From NCBI GenBank assembly GCA_004352715.1, contig SCFE01000008.1, positions 664,373-728,372 of the forward strand: a stretch of DNA of 64,000 nt. Direction: 5' to 3'. Shown piece by piece: positions 1 to 11,500 of the stretch. The first letter of the stretch is position 1, and each line of letters starts with the position of its first letter. A program made the position numbers and the translations under genes. The DNA comes from Hofstenia miamia. Taxonomy: Eukaryota; Xenacoelomorpha; Acoela. The notes beneath the pieces are model-generated. The model did no database searches, was not told the DNA's origin, and saw only the letters and a program-made list of their open reading frames with translations.

Positions 1-1537
1 GTTTATATGCACTATTGTTTTTTTACCATTGGTTTTTAAATCAGCTATGTTTAATTCCTTCTAACTAGTATTGCAAATTATGAATTTAAATTCTTTGTAA
101 GCGTTTTTGCTATTGAAATTAACATACATCTCACTATATGCGTTTCAACTTTATTACATTTAGATCAAATGCAGAATTGCGACTAATTTTGTGATATAAT
201 ACATTGGAAGAGTTGAACACCATGTGACGCATACAATTGTGTAAACAAAAGCCTGTAAATCAAATAAAGTTGAATAATGGTGTGTAAGTCGATAAAAGAT
301 GAATCAGTCACCAAATGTTTACAACCTGTAAAAAACATGGAAAAGTCAACAAAGCAGTGAAACCCGGAAAACCCATGTAATGTATGCAGCCATATAACAT
401 TATAAAAAGCAAGTAAGAGTGAAAAGAAATGGAAAAGATGATGAATGTGTATCAGTCACCCAATGTGTACAACCTGTAAAAAATCAAATAAACCAAAAGA
501 GAGTGTAAAGAAAAGTTAGCCATATAAAAGTTGGTAAAAGATGTAACAACCTGCAAATGTGTATAATTATTTTTGAAAAAAATGTATATGAGTGTCTATA
601 AATTATATTAATAAATAAGATTGCATGCAGTATTTTTAGGAGACGAATTTCAGTTTTATACATAACCTGTGTTTTTACTCTTTCTGAAAATGTAGGTTGG
701 TTTTATTATGTATTATGCCTTTAAGTATAGCAAATACTTTCCCTGATTTGTAAAAAATTAGTTAAAAGTTTTTAACACATAAACTAGACAAGTGCATTTT
801 TACTAATGTCTAAAAAATTTTAAACGTTTTTATTACAGCAGATTGCAAGCTCTTTTTGTTTAACTATGTTTAATATTTTCCACATGTATTAGCAAAATAG
901 TTTTAAAATAGTTTTGTTTTTTAACACGTATACTAGTCATTCATTTTTACTATTACCTATAAAATTCCATGCACTTTTATTATGAAAATTAATTATTGGT
1001 TGAAAAACTGTGATACAATAAATGTGTTAACATTGATTTTTGACAAAAAGTGAAATACAGTTTTTGAAAGTTTTCCCAAAAACAATATAGGCAATGTATG
1101 TATAACCTTTTTGAAATTATGGAAAATATGATAAGCATAGTTTGTCACTGTGTTCTGTAGCCTTTACATGTAATGAAAAATTAGTTCAATATTTTACATA
1201 TATCCTACAAAGTATTGTAAATTAGCCAACAATAGAAAAATCACAAATGTGATGAAATTGGCCATAACATGAATCACCATAAAAATCAATTAAAAAACTT
1301 AATTAGTGATAAGTGTTGGAAATCCATTACCATCTGTCAAGAAAGCACTTTGTGAGCTGTTAAAATAAGTAGATGATTCACTAATTAACATTTGCAAACA
1401 TCCCCTCAATATCTGTGAGTCAGCACTTTAACCACCCTTGCCAATATTCATGGTCTGTCACGTGACATGTGACGTCATAAGCTCTCGACCAATCAGAGGC
1501 GTTTTTGTGTCCTCTCCTATGAGTCCCCATAACTACT
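1..1537 (-). mobile_element. Right terminal region of a Polinton (Maverick), cut by window edge
   Basis: About 205-620 is closely similar, in the same orientation, to 41485-42030, the inward part of the right terminal repeat of the Polinton starting at 35722. The outer end is recognisable at 1440-1537: a TGACGTCA site (1470-1477), a CCAAT box followed by a CAGAGG run (1489-1493 on), then a terminus reading ACTACT on the plus strand, the complement of the AGTAGT that starts the copies at 35722, 46325 and 49254. Stretch 630-1440 does not match the other copies, so this is a variant subfamily or a rearranged end. No coding sequence is seen. The body would lie to the left of the window. Confidence 0.6.
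1470..1477. promoter_or_regulatory. TGACGTCA (CRE/ATF-like) site in Polinton terminus
   Basis: A palindromic TGACGTCA lies 60 bp inside the Polinton end, next to a CCAAT box at 1489-1493. The same pair is found in the other Polinton termini of this window. Function is inferred only. Confidence 0.4.
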
Positions 1538-4500
1538 AATAAGTTTAGTAGGAATTGTGTTTTTCTATAATAGAAAGATTATTGTGGCAACTAAGATTAT
1601 CAGTAACCTTGTGATTTAATTATACTTTGTACAAAGACAATTATTATTAAAATTTATAAAACAATTTGTGTAGTTTTGAAATTTTGTTTATCAGCAAAAT
1701 GGTTTAGAAAAATTAAAAAGATGAAAATCACTACAGCTAAATAACAATGACATTGCATAATTGAAGCAAATGAAAGTATTGTTAACAAAATTGAATCAAT
1801 GAACAGGTACATGCCAATATTTTAAGTGCTTGTGAAGTATAATTACAAATAGCATGCAATGGATTTACTTGATGATGAATTAATTTCACTAGACTTCTTC
1901 TGTTGTGTTATCAAGTTGATTATTAATGACAATAGAAAGCTAAATGTCTGAGCATACAAGTAGTCCTTCAGTGGTCCATAAATTTGAATAAAGAAATTCT
2001 TGGAGCTGCCACACATTTAGCTATTCAAAATGTGGTGCAGCTGGTAGCCAAAACTCCCATGTGCTCCTAGGCTAGGTGTAAATTTACAGAATCATAGTAG
2101 CTTTGCAATCAATTCATTCATTATAATGAACCATGTCATCAAACAGCTGGATAGTTACCATTAGGCAAACCATTTTTAGATCCAAATTGTTACAGTATTA
2201 TAATACACTCTATTATAGAATTGCAGGGTGCATCTAGCAGTTTAAGCAGTATGAAGGTTGCAGAAGACTACCATTGCTGAGAGCAACCCACTCTCTAACA
2301 AAACAAATGAAGATCAGTAATTGCCAATTTCATTGTAGAAAAAAGTAATTCCAAGACATTTAAAGTAGTGACCAACTCACATGGCATCTTGCTGAAGCCA
2401 AGCCAGTTGAATCCATCCTTACAATCCAAGGTGCTAATTGTGTGTCTCAAGTTTTAATTTCAAATAATTAATCTCAGGGTTTATCTTCTCAGCTCATGTA
2501 ATAAAGATATTAAATAACATGTAGTTACCATGTATTCATGTATGCCAATGGCATAGTATATTTGCATTGTGTTCTAATTTGTGCATGTTTGATCAATAGA
2601 TGTTGTAGTTCTTTTATTGCCTATGCCTATATGTAGTCTAAAGCAACACAATATGGGCTCACATCTGTCATGGAGTGAGTTATCACCCCAGGTACAGTGG
2701 AGTTCCTCCCACATTATTGCCAGATCTTACAGTTTCATTATTATAAAATTCATACCAGAGTTAAAATGGTTAGTAGGATATAAAATAATAAGAAAGCAAA
2801 TGTTATCCAGTGAGAATGAAATTTATTTGATGTTTGCTTACAATTGAGTTCCCTATTTTTTACAAAAGAAGGTAAATATTTATTTTTTTTTTACAAAAGT
2901 TTGGTTCCTTCACAAATTAAATGAGCAATTACACATAATCTAAAGCTTGAGGGGACAATCACTAAGTTTGAAACTTAAGTTCAAAAAGATTACAAATTAA
3001 TAATTCATTAAACTAAATAGCACTGAATTAATTTGAGAGTGCCTAAAATTGAAATAAAATAAATGAGAGGCCCTGAGCAACTCTACACTATTGCACATAC
3101 AAGGTGCTTACAAGCCCAAACTATATTATTTGTGTATGTTAATTTCCAGTTTAGTTAGTGTATTGTGTGACCTTTGAATCAGAATCTTGTGCCTTCAGTT
3201 TTCACTGACAATATTGATTGTTTGCAAGTACCTAGGGTTTATTTATACATGTAGGGTTATTTATATTTAAGATCTATAATAAACTAATGCATCCCAGTTG
3301 TGAACATAACTTAATTTTACTTATCAGTTATAACAAGAACAATCAATACACTAAATTGCTAGGGAATTACATCACATTAGCATTGAGTACATTTCTGCAA
3401 CATAAGGTTTATTTGTGAGTTACTACAGCATCCACTGTAACTGGTGATCATTTACCAATCATTTACCAATCTGGTAACATCTTGCCACATTCAATCTAAA
3501 TGAGTTGTAAGTGATAACTTATCCTAATAGAATGAAAAGCTGGATCAATTGGAATCATACACTTGGTTAAAAGGATTAATTTGAGTAAATTGTTAAAGCA
3601 TTACAAGAATATGTCTATTATACTACTTGTGCAGAATCTACATTATAATCAAACCTGAATTACTCATTCAAATCACAAAAATTAAAAAAAATTTAATTGG
3701 ATGTTTAATTCTAGAGATATTGTTATTTAATATTGCTAAGACTAAGTAGTTAATTGTTTATTGTTCAAAAAATGAAATTAATTGTTTAAAGTTATGTTGT
3801 AATTATGTTATTGAACAATCAAAATTATATTGCAACACATGCGGGAATCTTGGTTTATAAGTGATTTCAATAAGTTATATATTCATATAAAATCTATTGA
3901 TAATTAAATAGCATAACTTGCTAAAAACCAATATTGCTTCATTGAAAGGAATATCTGCTTTTTGTTAAAAAAATTAGAACATTTAGAATTCAACATCAAA
4001 TTGGTTCACTTTGAAGATAAAATAGTTGAGCTTCAAGAGATTCATATTTGAAGACTCATGTAAACTTGATACAATCTGTCACCAAAAAGAAATTGATTAC
4101 TAATTGTTCAAATGAATGATGTGAATTCAGACATGCATATTTTGAACTACATCAAGCTGTTTGTGCATCAAGTTGAACAATGTGAATTCAGATTAGCATC
4201 TTTTGATGTATGCTTTCTTCATGAAAGTGCATTTAGACAAGTATCTTTTTGATGTATATCAAATGACAAACATCAAAAAATTCTCATTTGAATGCAAATT
4301 TTGATAGGAGATGGCAGTGTTATAAATTTCCCTGTGTTCCCACTAGCTTTGGTTGCTCTAACTTTGTCTACTATTTATCAAATATGTGTATATTTTGTTA
4401 TATAAGAAATAGAAATAAGCTATTCAATTGATTTCAAGTCAAAATTAAAATTTTCATTGATTTTCAAAACTTTTTCTTCTTAACAAATTTTTTATATATT

Positions 4501-5812
4501 TATACCATATGCTACCCTTTATTCGAACCAGTGTAAGCAATAAATTACATACCAACAACAATCTTAGTCTTACATTTGTTTAAAGCTGTGGGAGATTTTG
4601 TACCAAATACTTCAAGCAAGCAGGCTTCCTCAATATCTGTTCAATTTTTTTTAGAATTTTTACATGGTTTCTTTGCATATGCTTATCAAGTTCATAATTG
4701 TGAGCAAATCTGAGAAAATATTCTAAACACTTATATAATTATAGACCATTATAAAATTCTACTTTCATAAACTGAATGGGCAGATTTACATTGCAGATAA
4801 TTAAACACACAATCTATGCTATGATGTATATTGCCCAAACAATTTAATCCAATGCAATATTATTATTATACTTTCTATATTCAATGCCTTCTAAAGGCAA
4901 ACATCAAAAATTTATTACTCAATATTGAATTAATTTTTTTATTGCTAATTTCTTTATTTATGGATGTATGTAAATGTTTGCACTATAATGACTTATGTTC
5001 ACACAGCTGCTTCTGCTCACTATGAAGTAGAAGGAGTTTAGCTATTATGCAAATTTGGAAAACAGAAATAGTTGCATTTGATGTAAGGACATTTGCAACA
5101 AAATAAACCATGTAGAACCAGATAATTACTTTAATACTATGGATATTTTATCATCACAGACAAAGACACATATGTAGATATTTGATCAATAACCTTAAGA
5201 AGAATGCCAAGATTTCTAATCTTGCTTAAAAAAATAATTTTTATTCTACAATATTAAATGTAATGCTTAATCTTATGAAATGCTCAGAGATATACTTTTA
5301 TGAGTTTGTAATATATTTAAGGCTTATCAATCGGATTTTGTTTCATCTTCATATTTTATTTATGCTCAATTTTTGCAAATTTGATTAAAAGCTGTTAATG
5401 GTCAATGCTAAGAAAGCAGTGGCGAGGTTAAGTTAACTCATGTCAATAACAAGTACTAATTAATATATTCGATACTTGTAAAAATAATTTAGACGAAACG
5501 TACACCACGACATTTAATCTTGAATTGCCGCAATTTTAATTCACGTGCAATTCTTGTTTTTTATTTATTTATACCCAGAAATGTCTACAACCGCTGTACG
5601 TGTTGCACTTAGTATTTTCATTAACGTAAATAAATTATAACGATATAAAGTAGTACATTCAGGTCCAAAAACTAAGAATCATACATATATGACGTCCAGC
5701 GTAAGAGGGTTTCCTACATTTGAGAATAGGTATGGTAGCCATCGAAAATAATCTATCAATACAATTAAGTAATTCTTCCCACGATTTTAGTGGTATAAAA
5801 GAAGGTAACGCA
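1538..5812. other. Intergenic, no gene recognised
   Basis: AT-rich sequence with only short chance ORFs (the longest about 76 codons, low complexity, no recognisable domain). I see no splice-consistent coding blocks and no clear repeat boundaries. Confidence 0.5.
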
Positions 5813-5821
5813 ATTACCCTA

Positions 5822-6268
5822 CGCTTTATTGTTGATCAAGGGACTGATAAATAAACATTGTTTCTACGCAACACTGTATGACGTTATCTGTATGCTTAAA
5901 TTTTTTTCAATATTTCATAGACCTAGGCCCTAACCCAATTCACAAATTGAAGTTTCGTAAACCTAAACCTAAATTTACAGTTTTTTTTATTGACCTAAGC
6001 AATAATACAAGTCACAACGTGACATTTTGTGGACCTAAACCCTAGAACCTAAAACCTATATTTTACAATATTTTATAGACCTAAGCACTAACCCAAGTCG
6101 CTACTTGACTTTTCGTAAACCTATACTTTAGAACCTAAATCCAAAACAATTTTTCAATATTTTTAGACCTAAAAATGAATTTTTAACATTTGATTAACGT
6201 AATCCTTTGCATTTTATTTGACGTCATTTTGGCTTTTAGAAATCAGTCTATTGATCAGCAATAACGCC
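5822..6268. mobile_element. Inverted-repeat MITE with 9-bp target duplication
   Basis: The ends form an imperfect inverted repeat: left TTGTTGATCAAGGGACTGAT (from 5830) against the reverse complement of the right end, TTGCTGATCAATAGACTGAT. Both sides are flanked by the identical 9-mer ATTACCCTA (5813-5821 and 6269-6277). A 9-bp duplication with inverted ends is typical of Mutator-like (MULE) elements, so this is probably a non-autonomous MULE-type MITE. The interior holds three tandem units of about 72-88 bp starting GACCTAAGC or GACCTAGGC. No coding capacity. Confidence 0.65.
5920..6175. repeat. Tandem GACCTAA... units inside the MITE
   Basis: Unit starts at 5920, 5992, 6078 and a truncated one at 6166. 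Each unit reads GACCTA(A/G)GC...AACCCAAGTC...CGTAAACCTA with an AT-rich spacer. The CAAGTC/ACTTG parts can pair within a unit. Confidence 0.6.
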
Positions 6269-7300
6269 ATTACCCTATAGTTAATTTTCTTTGAATTATA
6301 AAATTTATTTCATTTATGCAATTTACTAAAGAAAATTGTAGAATATAACTAAATAGCCAGGCTTGAAAAAAATAAATATTTGAGCATTATTGATGCATAC
6401 TGATGCCAGTTTTGCTAAATTCTGCTCTGGTTTTGCTTACACTATTTTACGTAGTCTGCGTATTTTATTATTTCAATTACATATTACATTTTGAGAAATA
6501 GTATTGCATTATTATTTAAAAGAAGTAATATTAAGTTATAGATGATAAATATTTCTGTAACTTTCATCACCGTTAATAGGTTATTGCATTAACCTTTGGT
6601 AGTTTGACATATTCATTAATAACCATTTTGAGTATAGAAAATTAAATTTTTTCATACTTTTCACTTCAATTTAAAATGGTGGCTGCTTTGCTGGGCTTAC
6701 ATGATGAAAGAATGACATCGCAGTGGCAAATTAGGCAAGTGGTTTTATCCAGCCCATTGATCTCAACAATCATACGAATACGCATTGCAGTGGTTACTAA
6801 TCTTCTCAAAATAAGTCTTGTCCTGTCCTGCCAAAATCTAGCTTGCACCAATAGTCTTATAACTATCAATTATAGATTGTTTCCTGATTCCAAACATCCC
6901 AACTGTGCTTCGTACTTCTATTTTGTTGCTCCATTCAAGATTAGATTCAGACTGCCAATAGACAATGATCCGCAGGTTATATAGACAGTTTCTTAAAATT
7001 AATGATTAGATCGAAGGTTGCAAATATAGTATACGATACTAAAGTTTCGTATGTTATATCCAATAAAGAATAAATTGTTACCTGAAGTAATTAGCGAATC
7101 GCAGGTACAAAAGCGACCATTTGCTGGTGCATGTTAGAAATGATTGTGTGATTATTAAAAAAATACTATTAAAGTATTCTCTATGTATGTTTCTTCTGAA
7201 TATAGCATATGGCGTGTTTGAGAGCCAAAGCAAATTTATTGCAATATAAAACAAATACAAAACTACAATCTGCCAGCTACATGTATATACGAAATAATAA

Positions 7301-7308
<8 letters not shown>

Positions 7309-7338
<30 letters not shown>
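7309..7338. repeat. (TA)n microsatellite
   Basis: Uninterrupted TA dinucleotide run seen directly. Confidence 0.9.
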
Positions 7339-7340
<2 letters not shown>

Positions 7341-8001
7341 TTCAGTTGTATAATAGGAATCCGGGGTGAGGGTGTACAGGTGATGGATTTTCCAAAAAAC
7401 TCATAGTACAACGTACGTATGTTTATGCTAACTGCATTGAAATTAATTTTCAACAAAAAAATTTTTTTAAAATAGTCAGGTGTGCACTTTTTAAATATAT
7501 ATCAGTCATTTGTAGTACTATACAAGAAAAAATCTCATGTAACATTCTACAGGCGCCTTTTTGGGGTTTAAAATTGAGGAGAACGCAAAATTTGAAAGGA
7601 AAAAAAACATTTTTTTGCTGGTTTTCACAGATATTCGTCGTTTGTTATATCTCAGCAAAAATGCTTGGATCGACGTCACACCTAGTTCATTAGCTTCCAA
7701 ATTAAAAACTACATCTTCTATAATCCTTTAGAGATTTTTCGAAATGTCGAAATTTCAAAATGCTGAAATACAAACTCGAATATTAGGGTCATTTAGCATT
7801 TTGACAGTAGTAACTCAAGTCGTCACTTGAGGACGCTACTTTGATGTTTTAAGTGATCTGCTTTTCCGAATTTTTGGCGAACCCAATTCAATTTACCTGG
7901 GGGATAATGTAATTTTAAAAGGTCGATCAATGGATCAAAATAATCTTTAAAATTATATAATGTTGCATGTTACACATAATTCACTATCACTAAAATTTAC
8001 A

Positions 8002-8139
8002 TGTTTTATAGGTTTATAGGTAAACAGGTGCAAGAGCATGAGTTAACGAAATTTTTTAGAGGCTTGGATGACATAAATGAATGCGTAATTAGTAAACTAA
8101 TATCAAGATTATCAATAAATCGATTTCAATTAAAGTAAG
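8002..8139 (+). CDS. Short ORF or orphan exon, unknown
   Basis: An ORF of 45 codons starts at ATG 8002 and ends AAG-TAA, with natural-looking composition (acidic and basic residues, KFFRGLDDINECVISKL). Its 3' end also contains a good splice donor (AA|GTAAGT at about 8135), so it could be an exon of an unseen gene. Its phase does not join cleanly to the dyskerin exon at 8461. I do not recognise the family. It may be chance. Confidence 0.2.
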
Positions 8140-8400
8140 TCTGCATAGATCATAGACAGGAACAGTTGGTAGAAAGTATATCATGTAATATTTGTCATAA
8201 GACATGCTAACTGCATTTCGGTATCTATACACCGTGTGATGTAAGCCAATGAAACTTTTAGTAATCAATACCTTCGATTTACTTATAAAATCTCAAAATA
8301 TGTTGTACAGTGTAATTAATCTCTTCTGCTCACCAAACATTTTTTGCTTATGAATTTAAGCCAGTGCTTGATCATCTTCCGAATTAGCAATTGAAGTTAT

Positions 8401-8409
8401 ATGGCTTCG
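8401..8409 (+). CDS. DKC1: Candidate tiny first coding exon of dyskerin
   Basis: ATG GCT TCG followed by GTTGAG would splice in phase 0 across a 51-bp intron to the exon at 8461. The intron size suits this gene, and a GTT-type donor is also used at 9082. However, the dyskerin family normally has about 20-30 residues, often lysine-rich, before this point, so the real first exon may be elsewhere. Confidence 0.2.
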
Positions 8410-8460
8410 GTTGAGTCAATTTATACTTCAGTATATAAATTTAATTTAAAATATTCTTAG

Positions 8461-8547
8461 GATATTCAGCACAGTCAAAGTTTTATGATCCCTCCAGACG
8501 TCGATAAACGAAAATTAAACGCTGATGATTGGCCTTTACTACTTAAG
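8461..8547 (+). CDS. DKC1: Dyskerin exon: N-terminal DIQHSQSF...WPLLLK
   Basis: Acceptor ATTCTTAG, donor AAG|GTACGT, phase 0, 29 codons. Encodes the conserved segment ending WPLLLK. An in-frame TAG just upstream shows that the exon must begin at the acceptor. Confidence 0.93.
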
Positions 8548-11500
8548 GTACGTTTCTTATTTAGTATCGCAAATAATAATTTATACTTAGAATTATCATT
8601 TGTTAAACGTGCGAACTTCGCATTATACACCACTTCCCAATGGATGTACTCCCCACATGCGAACACTCCATGATTACATTCGGTAAGTTTTACGAAATTT
8701 ATTCATATTTATTAACATATTTATGGATCTATTTTCGAAATTCAAATATATTCATGATTACATGTTCAATCAATGCTTCAATTTTTGGTAATTATACATC
8801 TTACTAATTTGTGGTGTTCATGTTATCAATTTGTTTTAGAATATATTTTGTGTATTATATTTTTACTTTTAAACTATGTTCAACAGTTCTGTTTAGAGGC
8901 GGTTTCATTAATCTTGACAAGCCTTCGAATCCTTCTTCACATGAAGTCGTTGCTTGGATCAAGCGAATATTACGAGTTGAAAAAACAGGTCATAGTGGAA
9001 CTTTGGATCCCATTACCAGTGGATGTTTAACTGTTGTAATTGAGCGCGCAACTCGATTAGCCAAGTCACAACAAGGAGCCGGTTTCTTTGCTTTATTGTG
9101 ATTTTTTTATTTAGTTTAGGCAAAGAATACGTTGCAGTATTAAAACTTCATAATGCCATTGCAGACGAATCTAAACTCCTCAAGGTATCTCCAAATATCT
9201 TAACTTATATTGCTGCATGATTTACTATTTATTTTTATTACATTGACCCAATGTGAATTCAGGTGTATAATTAACCATTTTGCATGGGTAAAATTTGCTG
9301 GTTTGTCTGCTTCAAAATAAGCCAACATTTCTTTTAAAATATGTCGCTCAAAATTCATTCTTTAGGGTTTCATTATTTCCTAGTGAATCAGGTAATTATT
9401 TTTTTGTATATATATTAGCGTTTTTAGTATTTTAGAATTGAAGCTATTATCTTAATGCATTTTTAGTTTTCTTATCATATTGTTCCCAATGTTGCAAATG
9501 GCCTGTTATTTAAAAATTCGTTTTCATTGACAGGCAGTGGGGAGAATTTTGTGTGAAGTGCACTTAGCATTGATGACTACACACCTATAATAATATGTCT
9601 CCGTCCAAATAATTATATTCAACTTTAAATGGGGTTAGAGATTGTTGTGAATCGGTTTTTTAGTTTGTAATGCCTTTTTTAAATTTCTAAAGCTCGTGAT
9701 CAGTCGGAAACCGTTTAAGTCAGGGAATTGAGAATTTAATGGAAATGCTTGTTTTTAACGAGGAGTGACTATCTTTAAATTATTACAACTTTAAAATTTA
9801 TGCAGATTTCCATTTTAAAGCATGTTTTAATTGGTAAATTTGTAACTAATTTGTATGTTGCAAAGGAATTTTTCTGATTTTGTTTTCATGAAGTGTAGCA
9901 TTTGTAGTTTTTGTGTTTAATTCCATCTATTAGCAAGAAATGATCGAAATCATTACATTTATAAACGAATATTATACATTATACTTAGCTTTATACTGCA
10001 AAAATTATTTTAATATCTGAAAATGAACAATTTCCTCTTTTGAAATATGCTATCAATAAAATTTCGGTACTTTTGCGGTATCCCCGCATCACCCAAATAA
10101 TTGCAAAAATATGCTGGTTTATCAATATAATAATTTTTTACCTAACCCCACCTTAGCACTAATCCAAACCATAACCATAAACTAAACCAACTCACACCTT
10201 AGTCCTAACCATACCCAAACATGTAGAAGGAATATGCAAATTTAATATTAATATCAGTAAGTTTCAATATGAATTTTTAAATAATTATACTATACTACTA
10301 TTAATATGCTAGTGGTTCAACCACGCTGCTTTTATTTGCTTACAAAGTAATTGTAAGATTTGTCAATGTTTATTCAATCAAAACAGCGTCTTTTCCATTA
10401 AATCTTTTCATGTAATTACTTTGTTTCAGAGTATTCTTAAAAGGCTTTGCTTCGTTTACATAATTCAAAATGAATATGTTTTTATTGAGTCGGCTCTATC
10501 ATGTTGATGAACATAGTATGTTTGGTTAATGGTTTGGGGTAAGATTAGGGTTGGGTGCAATTTAATTAAAGTTGGGTTGTGTCTTGGGTTAGGGTTAGGG
10601 ATATAGTTCGAGTTAGAGTTATGGTTTGGGATATGGTGGTTTTGCAAAAATGTGAGGGGGGATAACGCAATATTACCTATTCATTGACTTTTGGCAATAA
10701 TTCATTTTGTCACTTTCATGTTTGTTGCTATAATACTAATTTTTTAGTTTAATCGCTAAGGCCCTTTAATATAAGTGAGGGCTATTAAGTAATAATTGCA
10801 TTGAAGCATTTAACGAGTAAAAATTTATGTAACGATTAGTTTACTGTTCAAATTCAAAATAAATGAATATATGAAAACTAAACGTTTATTTGAATTTGGA
10901 AAGTTTTTTACAGAATGTTTGTTTACACCAACGATATCATTTAATAGCTTACAATACTTATTAAAGCAAACATTTGACATTATTCTAATAATATGGTAGT
11001 AACAACATATAAATAGCATATCTGTAAATATCTGTAAAGCTATCGATTGGAATGACTCTTGGTTAAAAGATACAAACCAACAAACTTTAAAGACGGTGAG
11101 AAAGACCGCCTCGATCTGTTGTTTCTAATAAGTTCGAAAGTGATGTACTTGTAGTTTCATTTGTTTCGAAAAACAAGGATTACATTTTCCGTTTAGAAAT
11201 CTTTGTATGTATCCACTAATAAAATACACGATTTCCTGAGTTGTAGATGGTAACTGTGATGTGAAACGCACTAAAATTTCAACTGAAAATCCTGTACATT
11301 TATGGCCTTTCCATTCACGAATCCATTTTCGAAACCTGTGTAACAATTTAATCTGCATTATGCATAGGCTCTTTGTAGATGTCTCTTTTTTTAACTCCAT
11401 TTGTCATTCTTTGGACGTTCACTATTTTCCAGTTTACAAATGCTTCAACATATTTATAGGTTTATAGGTTCAACCATGATTTCCTTCTCTTATGTATTTA

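Larger units (their letters stand above)
6278..8400. other. Upstream flank of dyskerin, no secure gene
   Basis: The stretch contains a (TA)n microsatellite at about 7309-7338 and a small palindrome (CTCAAGTcgtcACTTGAG) near 7814-7831. Overlapping ORFs on both strands at 6666-6984 have no recognised domain. The dyskerin first exon and promoter should lie here or further left, but I could not place them securely. Confidence 0.4.

Noticed and set aside
2617-2847. 76-codon ORF in the left flank
   Set aside because: No signal, domain or regulatory context; compatible with chance.
6666-6984. Overlapping 67- and 102-codon ORFs on both strands
   Set aside because: No domain, no splice context and equal openness on both strands suggest chance or an old unrecognisable repeat.
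8773-9030. 85-codon ORF over the dyskerin catalytic exon
   Set aside because: Out-of-frame shadow of the dyskerin exon at 8897-9081.
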